Assembly: GCA_030017355.1 (NCBI GenBank)
Contig: JASEIR010000038.1
Location: 1-14,932 of the forward strand
Direction: 5' to 3'
DNA length: 14,932 bases
Source: Actinomycetota bacterium
GTDB lineage: Bacteria > Actinomycetota > Aquicultoria > Aquicultorales > Aquicultoraceae
Shown here piece after piece: positions 1 through 5,250 of this stretch. Position numbers and translations under genes: made by a program. Position 1 is the first letter of the stretch. The number at the start of each line of letters is the position of its first letter. The notes beneath the pieces are model-generated. The model saw only the letters and a program-made list of their open reading frames with translations, ran no database searches and was not told the origin of the DNA.

Positions 1-9
1 AACCAAATA

Positions 10-151
10 CCCTCCCCCTTGAGGGGGGAGGGACAGGGTGGGGGTGAAAAATGGAGGGAGACCGGAGAAGGGGGACCGGCTCACCCTCCCCTAACCCCTC
101 CCCTCAAGGGAGGGGAACTATAGAGAGTCTAGCCTCCCCTCAAGGGAGGGG
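10..151. repeat. Three GC-rich CCCTCCCC hairpin repeats
   Basis: Three inverted repeats of the same kind stand in a row, each a run of C/T pairing with a run of A/G across a short loop: about 10-32, 95-115 (CCCCTCCC, loop CTCAA, GGGAGGGG) and 133-151. The second and third copies share the loop CTCAA and the right arm GGGAGGGG. Such pyrimidine-arm/purine-arm palindromes occur as dispersed non-coding repeats in many environmental bacterial genomes; that statement is from memory, not from a search. The open frame crossing them (51-242) gives low-complexity protein and is treated as spurious. Confidence 0.8.
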
Positions 152-160
152 AATAAAAAA

Positions 161-203
161 CTGTCATTGCGAGGAGCCCCGAAGGGGCGACGTGGCAATC
201 TCA
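161..203. repeat. Dispersed palindromic repeat (TGTCATTGCGAGG type)
   Basis: An imperfect palindrome has outer arms ATTGC (166-170) and GCAAT (195-199) and an inner stem GCCCC-GAA-GGGGC (176-188). The sequence TGTCATTGCGAGGAGC...GCGACGTGGCAATCTC is a pattern I recognise as a very common interspersed repeat of bacterial genomes, often mis-translated as 'CHCEE..RGDVAIS'. It is probably a non-autonomous, REP/MITE-like unit. No transposase or target-site duplication is visible here. Confidence 0.75.
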
Positions 204-212
204 AATAAAAGC

Positions 213-262
213 AGACCGGAGACCGGGGATTACGACCGCTGACCACGGACCGCCGACCGCCG
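213..262. repeat. GACCG-rich repeat block (left of the four-helix-bundle gene)
   Basis: This is a degenerate array of GACCG-containing units (gaccgga, gaccgggg, gaccgct, gaccacg), ending in two tandem copies of the heptamer GACCGCC at 249-262. It is the reverse complement of the GGCGGTC array at 783-810, so the gene at 330-737 is bracketed by inverted copies of one repeat family. Function unknown. Confidence 0.65.
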
Positions 263-329
263 CAGAAAATTTCTCTCGGCGATTGGTGATCAGCATCTAA
301 CAGTTTGATATTTATTTGAGGAGATATAA

Positions 330-737
330 ATGGGTTTCAAGTTTGAAAAACTAGAGGTTTGGGATTTAGCACTCCAATATATTGATCTTGCTTATGGTGT
401 TGCAAGTAGATTGCCGCAGAGTGAAGATTATAATCTTAAATCGCAAATAATTCGAGCTGCAACTTCAGTTGCTTTAAATATTGCGGAGGGTTCTACTAGC
501 CAGAGTGATGTTGAGCAAAGTCGTTTTATAAAAATGGCCATTCGCTCTTTGGTTGAATCAATGGCCTGCATGCACATAATTAAACGACGAGGCTATGCAA
601 ACAATGAGTCACTAAGCGAGTTTAGCTCTTTTGCGGAAAGGCTTTTTGCTAAACTACAGGCCTTCCGCAATTCTCTGGATATGAAAACGTCTTCTTGCAC
701 AAGTAGACACTCAATAGTCGGTGGTCACGATGAGTGA
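330..737 (+). CDS. Four-helix-bundle protein, 23S rRNA intervening-sequence (S23/TIGR02436) family
   Basis: The 135-residue product matches the four-helix-bundle family first seen in 23S rRNA intervening sequences and related to the accessory protein Avd of diversity-generating retroelements. Diagnostic parts are the opening FEKLEVWDLA (5-14), the central LKSQIIRAATSVALNIAEGS (36-55) and the following helix with RFIKMAIRSLVE (65-76). There is no signal peptide or membrane segment. The start is well supported: GAGGAG at 318-323 lies 6 bases before the ATG. The family's function is unsettled. The last ~18 residues run into the downstream repeat-like DNA and look like an altered tail. Here the gene is not in rRNA: it stands alone between repeat arrays, directly upstream of fcl, and plays no obvious part in sugar synthesis. 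It is probably cargo of, or a hitchhiker with, the repeat element. Confidence 0.85.
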   Translation: MGFKFEKLEVWDLALQYIDLAYGVASRLPQSEDYNLKSQIIRAATSVALNIAEGSTSQSDVEQSRFIKMAIRSLVESMACMHIIKRRGYANNESLSEFSSFAERLFAKLQAFRNSLDMKTSSCTSRHSIVGGHDE

Positions 738-777
738 CATTATACTACCTTCTGGCGGTCAGGCTCGAAAGGAGACC

Positions 778-1743
778 ATGACGGCGGTCGGCGGTCGGCG
801 GTCGGCGGTCGAGTTGCGTAGCAACTCCAAAATCTACGTAGCAGGTCACAGAGGTTTAGTGGGCTCAGCCATTGTGCGAAAGCTAGAAGCTGAGGGCTAT
901 ACCAACTTAATCTTGCGCACAAGCAGCGAGCTAGATTTGACTGATGGGCCGGCTGTTAAAGCCTTCTTCGAAGCTGAAAAACCAGAATATGTCTTTCTGG
1001 CTGCGGCTAAAGTCGGCGGTATTTGGGCTAACAGCCACTACCCAGCTGATTTTATCTATAATAACTTGGCTATCCAAGTAAATGTCATACACAATGCCTA
1101 CCTCTACGGCGTAAAAAAGCTCCTCTTTTTAGGGAGCTCATGCATCTATCCAAAATATGCTCCTCAGCCGATGAAGGAGGAATATTTGCTAACTGGCTCC
1201 TTAGAGCCAACAAATGAACCTTATGCGGTGGCCAAAATAGCGGGCATTAAAATGTGCCAGGCCTACAACCGCCAATACGGAACCAACTTTATCTCGGTTA
1301 TGCCAACAAATCTTTACGGGCCAAATGACAACTTTGATCTAGAGAATTCGCATGTATTGCCTGCCCTAATTCGCAAATTCCATGAAGCCAAGGTTAAGGG
1401 ATTGCCTTCTGTTTCTGTTTGGGGAACTGGCAGTCCCCGCCGTGAGTTTCTTTATGTCGATGATTTGGCAGATGCCTGCCTGTTTTTAATGAAGCATTAT
1501 GACGACAGCGAGCTTATCAACATTGGCGTAGGCGAGGACTTAACAATCAAAGAGTTGGCGCTGCTTATAAAAGAAATAGTTGGTTTTGAAGGCAAGATCG
1601 AGTTTGATGCCTCAAAACCAGACGGCATGGCCCGCAAATTGCTGGATGTTAGCAAAATAAATAGCTTGGGCTGGAAGGCAAAGGTAGATTTACGCCAGGG
1701 GATTGAGGCGACATACCGCTGGTATTGTGAGAATAAGGTTTAG
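778..1743 (+). CDS. fcl: GDP-L-fucose synthase (GDP-4-keto-6-deoxymannose 3,5-epimerase/4-reductase)
   Basis: The enzyme converts GDP-4-keto-6-deoxy-D-mannose to GDP-L-fucose with NADPH in the cytoplasm. It is a short-chain dehydrogenase: the Rossmann motif AGHRGLVGSA has glycines at about 23/26/29, followed by AAAKVGG (75-81), the catalytic serine region GSSCIYP (119-125) and the Tyr149-xxx-Lys153 pair in YAVAKIAG. PTNLYGP and DASKPDGMARKLLDV are also family hallmarks. From ATG 778 the protein is 321 residues, a normal length. AAAGGAG (768-774) lies 3 bases before that ATG. An in-frame ATG 730 and GTG 721 give longer versions overlapping the previous gene. Oddly, residues 3-17 are encoded by four GGCGGTC heptamers and a palindrome, so the native start was probably replaced by repeat DNA. 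A partner gmd gene is not in the window. Confidence 0.93.
   Translation: MTAVGGRRSAVELRSNSKIYVAGHRGLVGSAIVRKLEAEGYTNLILRTSSELDLTDGPAVKAFFEAEKPEYVFLAAAKVGGIWANSHYPADFIYNNLAIQVNVIHNAYLYGVKKLLFLGSSCIYPKYAPQPMKEEYLLTGSLEPTNEPYAVAKIAGIKMCQAYNRQYGTNFISVMPTNLYGPNDNFDLENSHVLPALIRKFHEAKVKGLPSVSVWGTGSPRREFLYVDDLADACLFLMKHYDDSELINIGVGEDLTIKELALLIKEIVGFEGKIEFDASKPDGMARKLLDVSKINSLGWKAKVDLRQGIEATYRWYCENKV
783..827. repeat. GGCGGTC x4 tandem heptamer plus palindrome inside the start of fcl
   Basis: Four exact tandem copies of GGCGGTC occupy 783-810, with an extra single copy at 754-760. They are followed by the perfect inverted repeat GAGTTGC-GTA-GCAACTC (811-827). Because the unit is 7 bases, gain or loss of one copy would shift the reading frame of fcl from ATG 778. 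An in-frame TTG at 814 inside the palindrome could serve as a fallback start. Confidence 0.85.
1381..1683 (+). repeat. Direct repeat, fcl copy 1 (pairs with 2667-2969)
   Basis: The fcl segment 1381-1683 recurs at 2667-2969, offset 1286 bases. By eye the last 268 bases (1416-1683 = 2702-2969) are identical, the first 20 are also identical, and a handful of differences lie between. Beyond 1683/2969 the two copies diverge abruptly while still encoding homologous protein. Confidence 0.93.
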
Positions 1744-1746
1744 CTT

Positions 1747-1769
1747 AAGCAACATTTCAAAATGTGCTT
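1747..1769 (+). terminator. Weak hairpin just after fcl (possible terminator)
   Basis: AAGC, a bulged A, then ACATT pair with AATGTGCTT around a TCAA loop, starting 4 bases after the fcl stop. A second small inverted repeat, AGCTTA-AAAA-TAAGCT, lies at 1771-1786. Neither is followed by a clean T-tract, so termination is only a suggestion. The position, between fcl and a new promoter, fits. Confidence 0.25.
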
Positions 1770-1799
1770 TAGCTTAAAAATAAGCTCTTTTGAGCTGCC

Positions 1800-1844
1800 T
1801 TGACTAAAAAGCAAGAGTTAGGTAAACTGTTCATATAATGAACA
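1800..1844 (+). promoter_or_regulatory. Sigma-70-like promoter with overlapping palindrome ahead of the NusG-like gene
   Basis: TTGACT (1800-1805) stands 17 bases before TAAACT (1823-1828), a good match to a sigma-70 promoter. A perfect TATAAT lies at 1834-1839 but is badly spaced (28 bases) from that -35. TATAAT is embedded in the perfect inverted repeat TGTTCAT-ATA-ATGAACA (1828-1844), an operator-like site at or just after the expected transcription start. No cognate regulator is encoded in the window. Confidence 0.5.
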
Positions 1845-1864
1845 ATAATTAAAATTTACTATAC

Positions 1865-1914
1865 CTGAGCTGCAGATAGCTTTTTAATTAAGCTTTTTGG
1901 CGATATAAGCTCAG
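1865..1914 (+). promoter_or_regulatory. Structured 5' leader of the NusG-like gene
   Basis: In the leader, CTGAGCT (1865-1871) can pair with AGCTCAG (1908-1914), enclosing a second stem AGCTT (1878-1882) / AAGCT (1890-1894). Specialised NusG paralogues such as RfaH and LoaP act through an element in the leader of the operon they control, so a nested hairpin here is a reasonable candidate for such a site. I see no match to the enterobacterial ops/JUMPstart sequence. Confidence 0.35.
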
Positions 1915-1936
1915 CTAAAGGGGACTTCATAAGGCA

Positions 1937-2512
1937 GTGGTAAGAACTGCAAATGCCCAAAGATGTATCCAAGATTATATAGAAGCAGACCATTACGCTT
2001 GGAAAGATAGATGGTATGTCATAAACACCAACCCGCGGTGTGAAGACTTGGTCTACCAGCTTTTAACCAAAGAATCGTTTGAAGTTTTTCTTCCCAAAGT
2101 TCAAAAAAGGTCTAGCAAGAGGGCAGAAAGCTCTAGAAAAAAAGCGCTAGAACCCCTTTTCCCCGGCTACTTGTTTATAAAGCTTAATTTAAATGCACCC
2201 GAATGGGCAAAAATCAAATATCTTCAAGGAGTACGAAGGATTCTAAGCTTTGGGGATAGCCCAGTTCCAGTATCCGAAGAAATTATCATGAGCATTAAGC
2301 AGAAAATAAAAAGCGGCGGTTATGCGAAAAAATCGCTATCGCTCAAAGCAGGGGATAAGGTTAGATTTGCTAAAGGGCCCTTTGAAGGCCTTGAAGGTAT
2401 ATTTACAGGGGAAGTTTCAGGGAAAGAACGGGTAAAGGTTCTCCTTAAAGCCATATATAGCTGGGCGTTTACAGTGGAAGTAAGCGCAGCTGAGCTTGGC
2501 AGAGCGGATTAG
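1937..2512 (+). CDS. NusG/RfaH/UpxY-like specialised transcription antiterminator
   Basis: The product (191 residues) has the two-domain NusG layout. The N-terminal NGN domain starts at RWYVINTNPRCEDLV (25-39) and contains the signature EPLFPGYLFIKL (72-83). The C-terminal KOW domain reads LKAGDKVRFAKGPFEGLEG (136-154), followed by RVKVLL. NusG paralogues of this size at the head of polysaccharide operons bind RNA polymerase and suppress pausing or termination so that long operons are completed; some also couple to ribosomes. The only plausible start in frame is GTG 1937, since an in-frame stop lies at 1916-1918. AAAGGGG ends 13 bases upstream, a rather long spacing, so translation may be weak. 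The gene has its own promoter and structured leader and stands directly before the exporter genes, which fits the role. It is unlikely to be housekeeping NusG, which sits with secE and ribosomal genes. Confidence 0.88.
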   Translation: MVRTANAQRCIQDYIEADHYAWKDRWYVINTNPRCEDLVYQLLTKESFEVFLPKVQKRSSKRAESSRKKALEPLFPGYLFIKLNLNAPEWAKIKYLQGVRRILSFGDSPVPVSEEIIMSIKQKIKSGGYAKKSLSLKAGDKVRFAKGPFEGLEGIFTGEVSGKERVKVLLKAIYSWAFTVEVSAAELGRAD

Positions 2513-2589
2513 CCCAAGCTCTTTAGAAGTTAGCAAGGGAAGAAATAGGCAATTGATTTTAACCCGCGCCAACAAAATAGGTTTTCGAA

Positions 2590-2614
2590 TTCTGAAAGGA
2601 AAAGGATTTCAGAA
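2590..2614 (+). promoter_or_regulatory. Hairpin carrying a Shine-Dalgarno sequence in its loop
   Basis: A perfect inverted repeat TTCTGAAA (2590-2597) / TTTCAGAA (2607-2614) encloses the loop GGAAAAGGA, which is the ribosome-binding site for the ATG at 2615. The stem touches the start codon. It could modulate translation of the fcl remnant, or be a chance structure. Confidence 0.35.
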
Positions 2615-3056
2615 ATGGCGGAGCATGCCATAAAAGAGGCAAACACCAAGATCTGGCTTTCTAGTGCATGAAGCCAAGGTTAAGGGACAGCCTTCAGTTG
2701 TTGTTTGGGGAACTGGCAGTCCCCGCCGTGAGTTTCTTTATGTCGATGATTTGGCAGATGCCTGCCTGTTTTTAATGAAGCATTATGACGACAGCGAGCT
2801 TATCAACATTGGCGTAGGCGAGGACTTAACAATCAAAGAGTTGGCGCTGCTTATAAAAGAAATAGTTGGTTTTGAAGGCAAGATCGAGTTTGATGCCTCA
2901 AAACCAGACGGCATGGCCCGCAAATTGCTGGATGTTAGCAAAATAAATAGCTTGGGCTGGAAGGCAAAGATTAGTTTGCGTGAGGGAATTGAGCGGACTT
3001 TGGGATGGTACATAAATTACATCACTTCTAAGTGCTTCGAGGGGGTTGTTCACTAG
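2615..3056 (+). pseudogene. Second fcl copy with internal deletion (remnant)
   Basis: The frame from GTG 2664 to the stop at 3056 encodes only the last ~120 residues of GDP-fucose synthase (WGTGSPRREFLYVDDL onward). It lacks the NADPH-binding glycines and the Ser-Tyr-Lys catalytic centre. Immediately upstream, a short frame from ATG 2615 (AAGGA 8 bases before) reads MAEHAIKEANTKIWLSSA and stops at 2669-2671; its end resembles the first beta-strand of Fcl (compare NSKIYVAG in copy 1). My reading is one ancestral fcl that lost its middle near 2660-2667 with a frame change. The C-terminal ~30 residues differ from copy 1, so this is a distinct allele rather than a simple tandem duplicate. Its stop codon abuts the ATG of the permease, so it may now only couple translation into the exporter genes. 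Confidence 0.85.
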
Positions 3057-3905
3057 ATGGCTACAGGTAATGTAGTTGTATACGAGCCAGATCGAGCCAT
3101 CAAAATTGGATTCCTTGCACAATGGCAGGAAATGGTTGTCGAATTGGTAAAAAGTCGTGAGCTTATTTGGCGATTATTCTTACGTGATCTCCAAGCTAAA
3201 TACAAGCAGTCATTGCTGGGAGTTGCTTGGGCAATTATAAATCCGCTGGTTACTATAGGTGTATTTGTCTATCTGAATAGTGCGGGCGTTTTGCGTATTG
3301 GTTCAACAGGGGTTCCCTATGTCGTGTTTGCAATTGTAGGTCTTACGATCTGGAACCTATTTGCAACCGGTATATCCGCAGCCACCAATAGTATAGTGGG
3401 TGCAGGCCCTCTAGTTACAAAGATCAATTTTCCCAAGGTTAGTTTGGTTTTCTCATCTATTGGACAATCACTGGTTGAGTTTGGCATACGTTTGATACTT
3501 ACAGCAATCATCTTATTTATATACAAGGTCATGCCTGCATGGTCGGTAATTTTTCTTCCGCTATCTATTCTGCCTATTTTGTTTTTAACCATAGGTCTCG
3601 GTTTTATCTTATCATTATTGGCGGGGGTTTTTAGAGATGTTGTTAATGCTATATCCCTGATAACGACTTTTTTAATGTTTTTAACCCCAATTCTTTATCC
3701 ATCGCCTAAATCAGGGGTGGCAGCTAAATTGTTAGTTTGGAACCCGATAGCCCAGCTAGTGGTTGGCCCAAGGGATCTGGTTATATTTGGTAAGTTGTCT
3801 AATCCGTTAGGATTTTTATGGTCAGCGCTTTTCGCACTGATTGTTTTCTTTGTTTTTTGGCGTCTCTTTTACCTAGCTGAGACGAAGATTGCGGAGAGAA
3901 TCTAA
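3057..3905 (+). CDS. wzm: Polysaccharide ABC transporter permease (Wzm/TagG/KpsM type)
   Basis: This is the membrane subunit of an ABC-2 exporter that moves lipid-linked polysaccharide across the inner membrane. The 282-residue protein has a ~40-residue cytoplasmic amphipathic start and the family motif FLRDLQAKYKQSLLGVAWAI (41-60). About six hydrophobic segments follow (roughly 53-74, 86-106, 137-157, 161-188, 195-215 and 251-271). The NFPKVSLVFSS and LTPILYP stretches are also typical. ATG 3057 follows the preceding TAG without a gap, so it is probably translated by re-initiation; no strong ribosome-binding site is close. The ATPase gene follows 24 bases after the stop. Length and order (permease then ATPase) are standard for O-antigen export by the ABC route. 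Confidence 0.95.
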   Translation: MATGNVVVYEPDRAIKIGFLAQWQEMVVELVKSRELIWRLFLRDLQAKYKQSLLGVAWAIINPLVTIGVFVYLNSAGVLRIGSTGVPYVVFAIVGLTIWNLFATGISAATNSIVGAGPLVTKINFPKVSLVFSSIGQSLVEFGIRLILTAIILFIYKVMPAWSVIFLPLSILPILFLTIGLGFILSLLAGVFRDVVNAISLITTFLMFLTPILYPSPKSGVAAKLLVWNPIAQLVVGPRDLVIFGKLSNPLGFLWSALFALIVFFVFWRLFYLAETKIAERI

Positions 3906-3929
3906 AAACTCGAGGAAAGAGGCGTTTTT

Positions 3930-5249
3930 GTGTCAAGCGATACGGTCGTTAGTGTTGAAAATGTCTCGAAAAAATTTTCCCGTACGTTACGGCACGTAAT
4001 GATGTATGGGGCAGCGGATATTGCCCGCAATATGCTAGGGTTGAGTTCGCGACCACAAGTTCTTCGGAATGGGGAGTTCTGGGCAGTCGATGACGTTTCT
4101 TTTGAGTTAGGCAAGGGAGAGACTTTGGGACTTATTGGGCCAAATGGGTCTGGCAAGAGCACGCTTCTTAAAATGTTGAACGGAATATATATGCCCGATA
4201 GAGGTAGAATAAGAGTTAAGGGACGAGTGGGTGCACTAATTGAGGTGGGTGCTGGCTTTCATCCTATGTTGACGGGTCGCGAGAATGTTTATATCAATGG
4301 TGCTATTTTAGGTATGAGCAAAGCAGAAATAGATAAAAAGTTCGACAGCATTGTCGAATTCGCCGACGTCGGCGAATTCATCAACGCACCAGTAAAGCAT
4401 TACAGCTCAGGCATGTTTGTGCGGTTAGGGTTTGCTGTGGCTATACATTCTGAGCCTGATTTACTATTGGTTGATGAGGTTCTCGCAGTTGGGGATGCAA
4501 ATTTTCAGAAGAAATGCTTCGATCGGATTTTGGATATCAAAAAGAGCGGTGCGTCTATTATTTTTGTTTCTCATTCTGTGTCTGCAGTAGAGCGGCTCTG
4601 TAACCGTACTGTTCTTGTTAAGAACGGCAAGATGATTTTCCATGGAAGTACTCGTGAAGCCATCCAGAAATATTTCCATGAATCTTCTCAAAATAACCTT
4701 GATAAAGTGCAATCCCAAACATTTGGTACCGGAGAAGTGATATTCTCCGACATATTTGCCTACCAGGATGGAGGAAACAAGCACAACGCTAACATCGAGT
4801 TTGGACAAGATATTATTATTGAATTTAACTACAGATTCTTAAAAAAGCGTAATCAAAATAACCAGATTCGATTAGGAATTCGGACTTTTGATGGACGTGA
4901 CGTCCAAAAGATATTTTTCCACGAAGGAAGCTTCCCAGACGGTCTTGTTTATCCAAATGAAAAGATTGTTTCTTTAGGGGATCAAGGTACCTGTCGGATT
5001 AAAATTTTAAATCCACGGTTATTTCCTCAAACCTATATTCTGGATATAGCAATTGCCCCGCTTGATATGGATGTACATTTAGGCGGCATCTCCAACGCAA
5101 AAGCTTTTAATATAGTTTGTCTCAATGACGAACGTAGATACTTTGAGTATGGGAATGCAACAGTGACCGATTTTGATTTTGATGTTGAGGTTTTTAAGCG
5201 CCTCCAGAGTACGCCTACAACGGGAGAACCTTCGAGGGGTCTTAGTTAA
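3930..5249 (+). CDS. wzt: Polysaccharide ABC transporter ATP-binding protein with C-terminal glycan-binding domain (Wzt type)
   Basis: This ATPase subunit powers export with the preceding permease. The nucleotide-binding domain (about 5-250) shows Walker A GPNGSGKST (70-78), the signature YSSGM (158-162), Walker B LLLVDEVLAVGD (178-189) and the switch histidine in SHS (H215). The region 265-425 is an additional beta-rich domain like Wzt-C, which in well-studied systems recognises the capped or modified end of the polysaccharide before export. The total of 439 residues fits the two-domain Wzt class, not the short KpsT class. The start is GTG 3930, with GGAAAGAGG (3914-3922) 7 bases upstream. 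The methyltransferase gene begins 1 base after the stop. In Wzt-C systems a methyl or other cap often supplies the export signal, so that neighbour may matter. Confidence 0.95.
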   Translation: MSSDTVVSVENVSKKFSRTLRHVMMYGAADIARNMLGLSSRPQVLRNGEFWAVDDVSFELGKGETLGLIGPNGSGKSTLLKMLNGIYMPDRGRIRVKGRVGALIEVGAGFHPMLTGRENVYINGAILGMSKAEIDKKFDSIVEFADVGEFINAPVKHYSSGMFVRLGFAVAIHSEPDLLLVDEVLAVGDANFQKKCFDRILDIKKSGASIIFVSHSVSAVERLCNRTVLVKNGKMIFHGSTREAIQKYFHESSQNNLDKVQSQTFGTGEVIFSDIFAYQDGGNKHNANIEFGQDIIIEFNYRFLKKRNQNNQIRLGIRTFDGRDVQKIFFHEGSFPDGLVYPNEKIVSLGDQGTCRIKILNPRLFPQTYILDIAIAPLDMDVHLGGISNAKAFNIVCLNDERRYFEYGNATVTDFDFDVEVFKRLQSTPTTGEPSRGLS

Positions 5250-5250
5250 A

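Noticed and set aside
51..242. Open frame of 63 codons across the left-edge repeats
   Set aside because: It is a translation of palindromic repeats (CHCEEPRRGDVAIS is a typical artefact of that repeat) with no ribosome-binding site or plausible fold.
213..262. Possible CRISPR array in the GACCG-rich block
   Set aside because: The units are only 5-8 bases, contiguous and without spacers.
740..922. Minus-strand open frame opposite the start of fcl
   Set aside because: It is the shadow of the heptamer array and fcl codons; the plus-strand gene is unmistakable.
1937..2512. Housekeeping NusG
   Set aside because: There is no secE, rplK or rplA next to it, and its place at the head of a polysaccharide operon fits the specialised paralogues.
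4464..4808. Minus-strand frames of 60-114 codons throughout (for example 4464-4808, 5079-5393, 11497-11787)
   Set aside because: All lie opposite strong plus-strand genes, have no recognisable domains and are best explained as shadows.
5173..5250. 26-residue N-terminal extension of the two-domain methyltransferase
   Set aside because: It would overlap wzt by 77 bases in another frame; ATG 5251 directly after the wzt stop, with GAGGGG upstream, is more natural.
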